Origin: Adineta vaga
Taxonomy: Eukaryota; Rotifera
Length of the DNA: 64,000 nt
Reading direction: 5' to 3'
NCBI GenBank assembly: GCA_021613535.1
Contig: CP075497.1
Coordinates: forward strand, 13,206,001 to 13,270,000
The number at the start of each line of letters is the position of its first letter. Position 1 is the first letter of the stretch. Below, piece by piece: positions 45,899 through 57,889 of this stretch. The notes beneath the pieces were generated by a model. The model was not told the DNA's origin and made no database searches. It saw nothing but the letters and a program-made list of their open reading frames with translations. Both the position numbers and the translations under genes were made by a program.

Positions 45899-47216
45899 TA
45901 AAAAGATGTCGAATCCGATAGTATGTTCAAAAATATTTTATTCCGAGGTTATCATTGATTATCTCTACTGAAAAATTATTTTGTATATCGCTTGAATGTC
46001 ACCATTGAATCGAATAGAAACTAGTAAACAATTAGGATTTATTTTTTGAGAAAATATTGTCTTTGCTAAAATAGGTTGATATAAGTGTCGGAGAAAATCT
46101 TTTCTAATCAATTATTACTCGACTTTTGCATCGAGCAATATCCAATGTTTCATTGGTGTTATGTAACGATCGGTACAAAATCAATATTAGTATGAAATGT
46201 CAGATCATACATTAACAATAATAATCAAATCTGATATATTAAATAAGAGTTGATTATAAAATAGCGCATGAAGTTTTACTCCATGAATTAATCAATTAAA
46301 AAAAGAAGTCTGATGCAAATGAAAAAGTGTTGATAAGTTAAAATTAAAAGTATTTCCATTATTAATTTTATTTTAGACGTTTGCTCTACGAATGTAGATG
46401 AATTTTTATCGGAATATCATTCTTCCAATACTATTGGAAGATAAGTGCGGAAACTTCGGATTTTATCCGAATGTTATGTGTACTGCAAAAAGTATATCAG
46501 ATAGAAAACATAATAAAGTCATACCGAAATACCACTATTTCCAATAACTCACAAACCATTCGGCTGATCAGGCGCTTCTTCAAACTCAATTGAGATATCA
46601 TTGTCACAATACTCCGTAGAAAATTTCATCAGAACTGTACCAATACTTCAGGAATTATCGTGTCTATGAACGGATGAGCAGACGTACTAAACTGTTCAAG
46701 CAGTGCACTCAGTTTTCATCATATGAAATAAATTACCTGGCTTATGCATATACCACCTATTTTCATCTTGTCTGTTACCATACAACTTTACATAGGTCAA
46801 CTTCTTATCTTTACTATTGTGCCAACAGTTTATGGACGTTTCTGTAGACCTAGGAAACCACCTGAGAAACTATGGTGACGTTATCTACGTGGAACATCTT
46901 GACTGACACTTCACCCAGGTTAACCTCGCCCTCATCGTCATCCACACTCCTTCCTCATGTTCCAACAAGTTCTCGACGTTATTTCGTGCCTAGGAAACCA
47001 CCATACGAAGTTTGGAGATTTTACCTATCATAAAACCATCTGGGTGAAATTTCACCCAGATCACTTATATCACCCACATTCACTCTCAGGACTTGAGGAC
47101 ACAAAGGTAATGCACATGAAGCCCAACAGACCGATATATCCTGTGAAAATGACGAAAAAAAAATTTTTGTAAAAAATCCCCGTACTCCTCCTCAGCGATG
47201 GTCTGGCCAGTTTTCA
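45899..47216. other. non-coding with an imperfect 140-base duplication
   Basis: CCTAGGAAACCACC occurs at 46849-46862 and 46989-47002, with similar neighbouring words (GACGTT upstream, TTCACCCAG downstream), suggesting an old tandem duplication. A 71-residue frame (46957-47172) overlaps it and shows no domain. A dispersed repeat copy lies at 46446-46497. Confidence 0.35.
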
Positions 47217-47276
47217 GTAGGGTGTGGGTGTGGGTGTGGATGAAGATTGAAATAACGAATCGATATCCACACCCTC
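47217..47276. repeat. TGTGGG-type palindromic repeat
   Basis: The left arm is GTAGGGTGTGGGTGTGGGTG, then TGGATGAAG. The spacer contains AACGAATCGATATCC. The right arm is CACACCCTCG. It lies about 260 bases beyond the 3' end of the ART-TPR gene. Confidence 0.7.
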
Positions 47277-47536
47277 GTTGACCATCTCTTCATTCTTTGT
47301 GTACTCCTCGAAGACAGGTTAGACGAAAATATAAATCTGTACAGAGTTTCCATTGAATAAATATAGATCATTTTTTGCTTTAATGACTTTTGTTATTCTG
47401 AATCTGCAAGATTTGTATAGTTTATACACAATCAAAGGTTTTATTAGATTAGATAGTTAATAACAGAAATCTCTCTCCTTTCTTGATTAATCAGAGAACA
47501 AAAACAACGACCGTGAAACACGTCCAACGATGTATA

Positions 47537-49962
47537 TTATACTTCCATTGATCTATTTTGCAATTGATCTACCAAATCTTTCGCTTGTCGGACAAACTCA
47601 TGGCTTTCCGGTAACTTTTTTTCTCGAATTTGAAGTGCTCGTCGAGCGTAGTCTAACGCTAAAGTGTGTTGTTGTGGATCGTTTTGATGAAAACAAGCCA
47701 AAGAATAGTATGAATCACTTATTTGCGGATGATCGGCAGGTAATGATGTTTCTCGTAATTTTAATGCTTTTTCAAAGTATTCCAGAGCTTGTTCACGGTG
47801 ACCGAGCGCATTATGCATTAAACCTATATTATGCAACGGTTGAGATTTATCTGGATAATACTCAGGCACAGTCTTATTGTATATGACTACCGACTTCTGA
47901 CAATATGTGATACCTTTCTTATATTTACATAAATTGTGATAAGCATAACCGAGACGATTATAACTCCGTGCTAATTCAATGTGATTCTCGGAAAGAATGT
48001 TACGATAGATTTTCAGTGCAAGCTTATAATAAATCAATTCTTGTTGATGGTTATGCATTTCGCAATATGTACTACCAATACCGGCCAATGTTCGTGCGAG
48101 ATCAAACGCAGATGATGAAAATTGTTTACGTTGAAGTATTTCAGCCTGTTGGAAAAATTCCAATGCTTTTCCATACTGACCAAAGAATCGATAAGCACGA
48201 GCCAAACAATATAGAATATTTGCTCGATCTTCATGATCAGAAGACATTCGTTCAAGCAAATGTTCAAAATATATTTTTGATCGTGTATAATCACTTATAT
48301 CAGCCAAAAGAATACCATACAGAATACTAACCTTTGTTTCAGCCATTCGTTCTCGAATATACTTCTCATACAATTGACTCATCTGTCGAATTTCAGCCGA
48401 TGGACGCATATGTATAAGCCACAAATACTGTTCTTCATGATAATTGATGGTGACAATCTCAAATGTAGTACCTAGCGTGAATAAAACTTCGTTTTCATCC
48501 GGCATAGCACTATAATCCGAGATATCAGCTAACACAGTTTCTGATCCTATTGTTGAATCCAATTCAAATTCAAAGAGAACATATTGTTCAGAATCAGTTC
48601 GACTACGACTAGGTGTCGTATTTGTCAATGCATCCCAACTGATAAATATTTGAGCAACAGACAATTGACATGAACACGAGAGAAAACCAGTTGTCGAGAC
48701 TAAATTTCCAACGCGATATTTTTCGATTTCATCGCGAGCTATAATAGAGCCGCGGTATACTTTTGTAATCATTGTTGAACAAATTGGTACAGTTTCAAGA
48801 CTACGACATAGATCTGCAATAAAATAGCGAAAAATGTACATAGCTGTGATATCTTCTGTTCGAAGAGCTCTGTTCACTAATCGATAGAGAAATGTTGGTC
48901 TTGTGTACCAGTTAATTGCATCTTTCGATTGATATGTACGTTCAAATTTGTCAATATTATTTAGTTCATTTGGATTCCCTTCATAATACGAACGACATTC
49001 ATCGATCATTTCTTGAAGAGCATCAAGTGTCTTTGGCATGGCCATGATCATAACTGCAAAGTAAGAAGAGAGCGATACGTATTATATTATACAACCAATT
49101 AGTTCTTTCCGGATTTCTTGTCGTTTGCTCAGATTCGTCATTCTTCGATTCAGTAGTGTGAAACTTGAAACAATCTCAACTGAGGGATAATTTTCAATCG
49201 AATTCAAGTCTGAGCTCATAGTCATAAGCAAAATACGCTCACCTGCACCCTCCCTATCACTCTCACCTTCGGAAACATGTCTTACTTTTAAACACATGAC
49301 ACCAAAGAAATGGTCCGATGTCTTGTCGAACATCACGTAAGGCTCTTTCGTGTCGAGCGATGACACTTAGCCCGTCACTTTCACCTTGGACAATAATTTG
49401 ACGCTCAATTTTGATAATAATTTTTTGTAATTGAGTGGCCATTACTTCAGGTTCATTGGTCAAAGTAGAAAATTTTCGATATTTATCAATCGAAGTTTTC
49501 GATAGTTGATCAGATTTGATCATACAAAGAGCTCGAACACATTGAAAGTCATGAACTATGAATGCATCTTCGATATCAGGCATGACAACAATGCAATGTT
49601 CATTAAATTTATTTGCACATGATAGATATTCAAAAAGTAAAGCCTTTTTTGTGTACAATAGAACGTAATTATTGAGCGCGCGAAGTTGACTCATGATTTG
49701 GATGTTATTTGCAATATCGTTACAAGTTGGATTATACCAAATTAAAGTTAATACTTCTCGATTCGGTTTGATTTGATCGAATGGTACGTCACAGAAAACA
49801 GGCTCTTTGACAGGTAACGAACTATTTTAAGAACATAATGACAAAAAACAAAAACCTGTTTTTCTTGTCTTACCTGCTCTGCAGTCGGTGAACCGAGTCG
49901 TCTTGAATTAGTGACAAATTTTCGTTACTAATAATAATGATCGCTTTTTGATCCGTTGACAT
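47537..49962 (-). CDS. mono-ADP-ribosyltransferase with TPR tail, intact
   Basis: Exons 49962-49874, 49821-49286, 49209-49096 and 49053-47537 join in frame (751 residues). The N-terminal half starts MSTDQKAIIIISNENLSLIQ and contains LTLIWYNPTCNDI; its function is unknown. The ART domain follows: entry helices (FERTYQSKDAINWYTRPTFL), R in TKVYRGSII, the strand VSTTGFLSCSCQLSVAQIF (S-x-S), and the E-x-E loop in PDENEVLFTLG. These are the R-S-E residues of arginine-type ADP-ribosyltransferases, which move ADP-ribose from NAD to proteins. Five or six TPR/kinesin-light-chain-like units follow (for example HNIGLMHNALGHREQALEYF), which would bind partners. No signal peptide is seen, so it is probably cytosolic. 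Such ART-TPR genes are many in bdelloids as I recall. Confidence 0.88.
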
Positions 49963-51858
49963 ATCCTTGTTTAGTTATTTCGTTTCAATCTATTTATAAT
50001 AACATTCTACTAAATGATTCAATGAATATTTTGATTGTTAAAAAGCTATCAATGACACACATGAAATACTCTATACGCTGGTATTTCTTAATAAATACAT
50101 TTATGTATATCGTTATAGTATCTGATGAAAACAAAAGTGAATTCTTTCTCTCGGAACTTCAAGTTATAGAAATGAATCACATACGAGGAAGATGAGTTAT
50201 CATATTCTCGAAAATAGTTCTCTGTGTGAAATTCTTAATACAACTATAACACCAAATTCGAGTTCATACCGATTTGTATTGTCCTACTTTATTTTACATA
50301 CTTCTAATCGATGTCTAAATACTTGAATGTGAACTAGGAAGTAAAAGAAGCGTCAAACTTGGCAAACGTAATTTATTTAGACGCAAAACGAATAAATATA
50401 TACTTTTCATATATACTGATTCTTCTCATAGCACGGACATGTCAATAGAGTTAATTAATCAATTTAAACGACGCATATGAGTTATAGAAAGAAAGAAAAA
50501 CAACGCGCATAGTATAGCTTATCAGTCATACACACCAATATAAAAAGAGAAACAAAACAAAAAATACAAAGTATCGATTTAGAACAAGCCAGTGATCGAA
50601 AATGATACTTTCATTGATTAGAGCACGGTGTATGACGAGGAGAAAAACCATGTGGAATAATATGATAGAACAAAAAAAATTGTTTGGTTCTTGTTTGTAG
50701 ACTAATGAATAAATACGACCATGACTTCACAGATGACATAGCATTGTCTTCTTACATCTCATACTGACTACATCCTACTTGACATATAGTTTCTACGAAT
50801 TATTCTCGTAGAATCATCTCTTCTGAAGTATTTCATATTAATTTTTACTTAACCGTCGTTTTCCTTATGCAAACAACATTTTCATTCTCAATATATATCT
50901 AAACATTACCAGTACATCGGTCTTTCTTACTGTTCTTTTTTCAATGTTTTATTTTGATCCACTAGCTTTAACTACTCCGGACATGTGTCAACTATTATAC
51001 TCTTCGCTTATCATATCGCTTGCATTCAAATCTCCTTTGCTTTTCTGATTTTTTCCTTTCATCGATTATGTTCATTAATATATCATACAAAGCCTTTCTT
51101 CAAGAAACTACGATAGGTAGCAATATGCATTCTTTCAATATCTTTCGCTGTTCGAAAAAAAACCCAGTTTTTTTTACTGTAAATTTGATCTCGAGCTTGT
51201 TTTCTCACACACCATTGAAAGCGATAGAAAAGAAAGTTTCATTGCTGAAATACTATACAATCGATATCTATTCTATAGAGGGAAACATCTTGTAAGTTAG
51301 ATCTTAGGTATAGATATCTGATCTTATCTTATTATTTTGTATGAAGATCTGCACTTCGATCTTGAGTTCTTTTTTTGTCTGTCTGAAAAAACTTGACATC
51401 ATTTGTGTTGGCCACTAAATTTCTATTCAATATAAATATTTTGTATTCATGAACTATATGGCCGCAAATCTATACAAGCATCATGGTTATACTCGTAAAC
51501 AGCCAAAAATGAGTCAGCGAGAAATATCTTTGCTGAAACAAATCATTCTAATATTCTTCGTATTTATTGTGGGATGCCATTAATGGATTTTTTTCTACTT
51601 GATCAACATATCAATTTAATAACGGGCGAGCAATCGCCGAGCTAAGCGTCTTAAGCATTATTTTCAATGTATTCCTTCACAATCACGAATTATGTTTGGC
51701 TTTGATTCTGATTTTTCAAACATCCTGACAGGTAATCAGTTGTTCACCATAAGCTTTTTTGAGCATTCTTACATTATTTCACTACTTTATTGATAGATAA
51801 AACGATTGACTCATGAACAATAGGCGACAATTGAACTCGAACTACCCAGTTCACAAGC
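49963..51858. other. non-coding region
   Basis: No gene is supported. Short frames lack domains. The part next to 49963 should contain the ART-TPR promoter. Confidence 0.45.
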
Positions 51859-53993
51859 TTAATCAAATAAACCAAAACCTATGTCCTCTTCAGGCAATAT
51901 AGTATAATGTAATTGTACAAAAGAAGTTAGTGGAGTTGACTTAGGCCACACATGATCGTAGGGAATTTGATGCATCGTAATGAATCGTGCACAAAGACAT
52001 TTAAGTCGTGAAATTTTCTGTTTTGATTTTAAAAGAGTACGTATGTCAGTGTCAGTTGCTATATTGAGAGCTGTTTGTCCATGGGAATCCACATAATCGA
52101 TATGGGCACCGACATCGAGAAGCATTTCGATGATTTTCAGAACGTTTCCTTTCATATCGTTGTTGATATTGCGGCAAACGATATGTAGTGCGGTTTCGTT
52201 CGAAGTTTGACTTCTAGCGTTCACATCGATCCATCGTTGTCCGTAGGCTAGTAGAAGCCGAGTTGTATCAACGTTGGGAAACCTATAAAAGAGAAAATTA
52301 AATTTGTCTGGACATGGAAGAATCCTGTTCGCTAGCCGACTGTGAATATTTACCTAAGTACTGGAGAGATGTCGGCTAATCATAGTTAATACCAAGACGT
52401 GTTTGAGAACTTACACTTAGATGTAATATCCTCGTGTCGTCGTAAGTTGTTTTTGACAGAGCTTCTTGATCCATAGAATGATCGATCGACGTTCATCAAT
52501 ACTGATTGTTGTTTGCTCGAGAACCTGAAATAGTATTCAACAATGTTAAGCACTTCGAAATGTCTACGTTGATTTGTTCATCTCGTAAGAATTATGCTAA
52601 CAGTCTCTTTTCTGTTGTTGAGCGTCCAACATACCTTTGCTGAAATGGCTAATAGATTCAAAGCTAATCTGATGAAGTTATTAATTGGTTTCTGTTCGGA
52701 AGGTTCGAAAGTTAGATGGCAGATGTACAAGAATTGCTCGGCAGGAATTGGCGTTTGAGTAGTGATCATCCGACAGAATATCCAGATGAAATGTTGAACA
52801 GAATTTTGCACGTTCATTTGTCGCTGCAGATGAAAAAGATGAAGAGCCAGTTGAAAAGAACGATCGAATTGTTCGTTTTCAACAAGCATCAGGATTCTTC
52901 GTTCAAATAATTGATGAAATAATCTCATGTCCTTCCGAACGACGAGAATTCGTTCACAAATCAATAGTGCTTCGATACATAAACGATCATGATCCGTTTG
53001 AATCTGGTCAAGTTCATCAATCGTCTGACATTCTCTCTGAAAATCATAGGCAACGATCGGCTCGGTCTCTGGTTTCGGCGAATGAAACAAGATGCGTTGT
53101 TCGAGTGATTTTCTCAAAAGACGTACCATTCGTTGACGTTCATCTAGTGTAATGGGATTGCTATTGGCTAGATATGACGATGCAACCAGCTCAAGATCAT
53201 TAAACGTTGTCTCATCGTGAATGTATTCGAATAAGGAATCGATTGCTTCAAATGCTTGTCTCTCGGCGACCAATGTCATCGGCGTTTTTCCATCAAGATT
53301 TTTCACGGTGACAGACGCACCGGCCGCACACAACATTTGTATTATTATCGAATGACCTTCACTAGCAGCCACCGTTAATGCTGTATCTTGGTGAACATGT
53401 GTTCTATAGTTCGTATCAACACCTTTATCGAGGAGATAAGCGACAATATTTTCCTGACCAGAACGGGCAGCTAAAACCAGACTATTGCATTTATCACCAT
53501 CATTTGTTAGCGTTCGATTAACGTCAGCATGTCCATTGTCGACTAAAAACTGAACAATGTCGAGTCGTCCTTTCGTACTAGCATCGATTAACAATGGATA
53601 AAGTGGACCATGATTGACATCAGCTGCACCCAAATCTATCAGAGTGTGTGCTATGGTGAAGTGACCACGATCAAGAGCACACCAAAGAGCAGTTACATGT
53701 CCGATAAGACCTCCTTCCGAATCGTACATCGATCCTTCGAGTTCGATCGACGTCGGTGAACAAATAAGTATCATACGTACAATTTCCTCGTGCCCATGAA
53801 CAGCAGCTAACATCAGTAGACTAAAGCGTTCATCGCCTTGTTGAATTATTGTCGTAAGAAGATTGGATTGATCGGACAGTATATAAAGATATTGATCGAA
53901 TTCGATCAATCGACCATCGCGAACGAATTCACATAATTCTTGTTGGATGTCGAAATCGCTTTCGGCCATGAATATAACTCTAGTTTTATACAA
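51859..53993 (-). CDS. FEM1-like ankyrin-repeat protein; middle uncertain
   Basis: The long first exon ends at 52635. I prefer the start at 53969 (MAESDFDIQQ) over 53993. Six or seven ankyrin repeats follow (LLMLAAVHGHEEIVRMILIC, TALWCALDRGHFTIAHTLID, LLIDASTKGRLDIVQFLVDN, SLVLAARSGQENIVAYLLDK, TALTVAASEGHSIIIQMLCA), then a helical region (DMRLFHQLFERRILMLVENE). The last exon (from about 52283) has FPNVDTTRLLLAYGQRWIDV and two more ankyrins, ending ALNIATDTDIRTLLKSKQ, then DIGFGLFD. This layout is that of FEM1 substrate receptors of CUL2 ubiquitin ligases. A middle exon from 52526 (VLEQTTISIDERRSIILWIK) cannot be joined cleanly: in-frame stops occur near 52377 and 52431. Either the gene is broken there or I have the splicing wrong. 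Confidence 0.7.
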
Positions 53994-54246
53994 ATTTCTT
54001 GTCTAAGAAACGACACAACTCGAATCATTCGGTATTTATTTGTTTCAGTATGATGAAAATAAGCAAGAGAATGACGAAATTACACACGTGACGCATACGA
54101 TCGAGAAATGGCTGGTAAGTAGTGATAAGAATGGCAAAAACACATTCATGTAGTATGAGTCATTGTCATACGCACATGGATTTGCTTAAAGAATTCACAG
54201 ATGTTTTTACAAGAGTTAAAAATGAAATTTTATGATGACGAAATAG

Positions 54247-54311
54247 GATCAGGGTGTGGGTGAATGAGTGTCTTCTTATGATTTATATCCCCATCCTCAC
54301 CCTCACCCACT
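54247..54311. repeat. TGTGGG-type palindromic repeat, degenerate
   Basis: GATCAGGGTGTGGGTGAATG, a spacer TCTTCTTATGATTTATATCC, then CCATCCTCACCCTCACCCAC. It lies just past the 3' end of the GH128 gene. Confidence 0.65.
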
Positions 54312-54338
54312 TCTGTATTTATTTGGATTATAGTTGGG

Positions 54339-55454
54339 TTAGAAACCATGAACATATTTTTGACCTAAATCAGATAATTTTCCATTTGCTTGAATCAAAC
54401 AATTAGTCGAACCAAGGTTAGCATCAAGACGACGTTGTGCACCAAACCAAGCATAACGTTCAACCCAATTCAATGAATCAAGTTTTGCAACACTTTGTCT
54501 CAGAAAATCTGTTACTTCTTGTTGAGACACTGGTTCATTCGAATTCCATGATGTGCAAGCAAATTCTGTTATCCATACAGGATAATTATTGCCCAATTGT
54601 TTACGAACATGTGTAATCCAATTGATAAAATTATCAGCACCACGACCGTACCAATGTAAAGCAAGAAAATCAATACGTCCACCAAGTTTATTTAATTCTT
54701 GGAGAAATTGTCGTAACCAATTTAATCCTTCATTAGTCGAAGCAATAGCTGGAGAACCAAGTCGAGCACCTTGTTGTCTAAGAGGTTCGATATATTGTTT
54801 CCAAGCATGTGCTGCTTCGACAGGATTCATATGTGCTTGATCAGCACGTTCTGGTTCATTGAAACCAAGCACGTGTTTCGCGCCATTTGCTTGATTACGA
54901 AATTTATTTCCATCGTGACCCTTGTTAGTACTCCATAACATCGGAACATATTCAGCACCCGCAATATTCGTTCTATATGGTGACCAATTGTAAACCCATG
55001 CGATTTTTCCTCCTGCAAAAATGCTTGGATTATCTTCTTTATTTTCCATTGGCCATGCAATACCACGCTTCGATGAACTAAAAGAATAGCAAAATGAATG
55101 CTAATGAAGTTAGATACCTCAATGGATGTCTACTTACAGAGGTCTATTAGGTTTCGGCACTGCTAGTCCGCTTCTTACTCCACAAACTGCAGATTTATCA
55201 TTACTGACGAAAGCATTAGATTTTGAAGCTGAACCAGTTTTCATCCAACACGTACCACCTTCCCAATTTGTCCATGTAAAATGAGTGCATCTTGCTGTTG
55301 AAGAACATTTTCCACCACACAATTCAGGTGGACTTCGAACATTAAGAAGATCATTTCCACGAAAATCACATCCTAAAGCCCAATCATTCCCATTCCAATT
55401 AATATTTGCATTTGCAACAGCAAATATAATGAAAGACACCAAAAACTTTCTCAT
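54339..55454 (-). CDS. secreted PAN-like plus GH128 (beta-1,3-glucanase-type) glycosidase
   Basis: Exons 55454-55138 and 55077-54339 join in frame (351 residues). A signal peptide (MRKFLVSFIIFAVANANI) is followed by a cysteine module of PAN/apple type (GCDFRGNDLLNVRSPPELCG ... CTHFTWTNWEGGTCWMKTG). The catalytic part reads SSKRGIAWPMENK, GKIAWVYNWSPY, HVLGFNEPERADQA (likely acid/base Glu), IDFLALHWYG and VWITEFACTSW (likely nucleophile Glu). These are the hallmarks of the Asl1/GH128 family, which in fungi and plants cleaves beta-1,3-glucans. It is probably a secreted enzyme acting on fungal or algal wall glucan. A fungal origin is possible, with a cysteine module added in the host. Confidence 0.87.
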
Positions 55455-55811
55455 AATGAAGACTCCAATTGTTGTTTTTACTCGAAGACTATAATCACAT
55501 TATTTATAGTCATACGCGTCTTCAATTTAAATCGAAGAACGCGATTGAATTACGTAATGGGATGGGGAATATGAATATACCTCATTCTATTTCATAGTCT
55601 TTATTCTCCCACTCTCTCCATCACATGTCAGGCCTACACATTATACGTAGCAATGAGTGTGGTATGCGTCATAAAGTTATCATTCTCTATCTCACCTGAA
55701 GGTAAATATTTGTCTTTCTATCACATCTACAACGTTAAGTATTGCAAAAATCGATTGTATTGAATACATATGTTGAAATAGAAAGAGTTCCATCTATTCA
55801 TATATATCGCA
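55455..55811. other. promoter side of the GH128 gene; no gene
   Basis: Nothing recognisable apart from the presumed promoter next to 55454. Confidence 0.4.
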
Positions 55812-56038
55812 TTGTCCGAAAAGTTCGTACAACTCATAATCTTTCATAATTTTATTCGACATATTTGAAGTTTCAAGAGACATGGCTATTAAAACGGTTT
55901 TTCTTTGCTTATGAAGGAAATGAACCAATTGGACCAAAAGTAGTGTATCATAATAAAATTGCGTTCTCTATAAAAACCACAGTACCCATATATTTCAAAG
56001 ATGCAATACGAGATGAGTTGTACGAACATTTCGAACAA
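55812..56038. mobile_element. mariner-like MITE
   Basis: TTGTCCGAAAAGTTCGTACA, then ACTC (55812-55835), is matched by GAGTTGTACGAACATTTCGA, then ACAA (56015-56038), its complement with two differences. The internal 180 bases fall in an open frame (55865-56110) with no transposase features. The terminus resembles Tc1/mariner ends. A clear TA duplication is not visible. Confidence 0.65.
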
Positions 56039-56826
56039 GGTGATACCTTCTCAAAGTTCTTTGAACTACACTTCAATCAACATAATTTCAACATCAGCAA
56101 ACTCTCATAATGATGAAAATTTGAGACGAAACTTTGACAAATAATAAGGCAGAGTAAGAGAGTGGATAGAATGTCGTTCGAATCTAAGCAAAATCCCAAA
56201 AATCGAGCAATACATTTTTGGTGTAGGAGATCTATAATTATGGTACATTAGGATTAATGTAGTGAAATGACAATTGGAGTTTGATATTAAAGTTCATGGA
56301 TTATTTCTTGTAAAAACAAGTGATTTAAATCATGTCAATATTTAAACTGTATAGTTTTTTGAGCGATATTGATGAAAAAGACTGGAAAACTAATCTTTTC
56401 ATATCAAGTAATTTACTTCGTTGACCTTATTCGTATTTTTTCTTTGGTTGAGAAAAAATTTGCAAAGAATTTATGTCAAACAAACAAATTTTAATGTTAA
56501 AGCCCAACAGATATTACTAATTGATTTTTTTGTGTACATGGAATCATTTGTTTGTTAACAATAGATGACATACTATTTCTTGGTATCTAATTAAATAAAA
56601 AAATAATTAAAAAAAAAACTCCATCAAATGCTATTTCAATGATCATTTCATTTCATGTTGTCATTTACCTTACATTATATGATAAGAAGAAACATAAATT
56701 AATACATTCCAGATGAAAACCATGAATACTTGTGTAAGTGACTGGTCTATAGCACAAAGTACCAATCTCAATAAACGTGATTCTACTGAACAAAAGTAAG
56801 CATATTTTCTTGATAGAAAGAAGAGT
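56039..56826. other. non-coding region
   Basis: A possible small upstream exon at 56713 (MKTMNTCVSDWSIAQ) precedes the next gene, but no plausible intron (only 21 bases) would join it. No other feature. Confidence 0.35.
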
Positions 56827-57573
56827 ATGATTAGTTTCTATAGATCGATATCTGTATGGAAATTCTGTCGATATTGTTCATTGAATTCATCATTTTTTAA
56901 AGGACTCATCTTAGGAATTCTTACATTTGGTTTAGTATTAGCTGTCGTTATTACACTTTGGTTAACATCGGATCGTAAAACAACGATCGCGAATGTACCA
57001 AGTACAAATACTATACTCACAACAAGTACCACTATGGCTATAAGTACGGCAACGACTACCACTATGGCTACAAGCACGACGATGACTACAACTACAACTA
57101 CGGCAACTATTAGTAATACTTGTACAGGAGGATCAACATACACGACGCAACTTTTATATTTGAGTATGACATCAACTCTTTCTTGGACGAAATATACATT
57201 CAATTACACAGCACCTAATATACTATCGGCTAAATTAACATTTGCCTTGCGTAACGATCCCGACTTCTGGTATTTAGATGATGTTTCCGTGACAAACAGT
57301 TCAGGAAATCAACTTTTGTCTAATGGTAACTTTGAACAAGGTATTCTAGGTAATTGGATTTACTGTAATCCAAATAGTGCAAATTATTCTGGAGCTATCA
57401 CTTCGAATTATCCTCGTACTGGCTCTTATTCATATGAGGATGGATCAGTAGGTTCAAGTGATTATTTAAGTCAAACTTTTGCCGTCACACCAAACAGTAA
57501 ATATTCAATTAAATTTTGGCTTTCATCAGGTTCAAATAGTTCATCGTTTGCATTTGTTACAATTTCCTCTTGA
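56827..57573 (+). CDS. type II membrane protein with Thr-rich stalk and jelly-roll domain
   Basis: A single 248-residue frame. A cytoplasmic start (MISFYRSISVWKF) is followed by a membrane helix (GLILGILTFGLVLAVVITLW), then a Thr/Ser-rich, probably O-glycosylated stalk (TTSTTMAISTATTTTM). The C-terminal 130 residues look like a beta-sandwich carbohydrate-binding module: FALRNDPDFWYLDDVSVTNS, then LLSNGNFEQGILGNWIYC and FAVTPNSKYSIKFWLSSG. The WYLDDVS and NGNFE.G motifs are common in CBM-like domains. The ligand is unknown. The start could lie further upstream if an exon was missed. Confidence 0.7.
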   Translation: MISFYRSISVWKFCRYCSLNSSFFKGLILGILTFGLVLAVVITLWLTSDRKTTIANVPSTNTILTTSTTMAISTATTTTMATSTTMTTTTTTATISNTCTGGSTYTTQLLYLSMTSTLSWTKYTFNYTAPNILSAKLTFALRNDPDFWYLDDVSVTNSSGNQLLSNGNFEQGILGNWIYCNPNSANYSGAITSNYPRTGSYSYEDGSVGSSDYLSQTFAVTPNSKYSIKFWLSSGSNSSSFAFVTISS

Positions 57574-57889
57574 ACAATACCTTTGAAATGACTCATCCAA
57601 CGAACTAACTATTAATACCGAATGATTGTAGTGCTTATATAGTTTCTTATTTTATCAATAATAAAATATATACATATAACTAAAACATTACCAAGAAGTG
57701 TAGTCTCATCCACATCCTTAAAAATCCGATGGTATAAGGAATAAAAAATAATGTAAAATATTATTGTTATCATTTCTTTTTATTTATCATAAAACTACCC
57801 AAAACCATCATGTGCTTAAAACATTATTCTTATCATTTGTCAATAAATATACAAAGAACGAATAACACAATTCAAATAAAAGTATTTAG
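57574..57889. other. intergenic, 3' region and promoter of the esterase gene
   Basis: AT-rich with an AATAAAATATATAC stretch near 57659 that could serve as a polyadenylation signal for the preceding gene. Confidence 0.4.

Noticed and set aside
46957-47172. 71-residue plus-strand frame
   Set aside because: Overlaps an imperfect DNA duplication and shows no protein feature that would separate it from chance.
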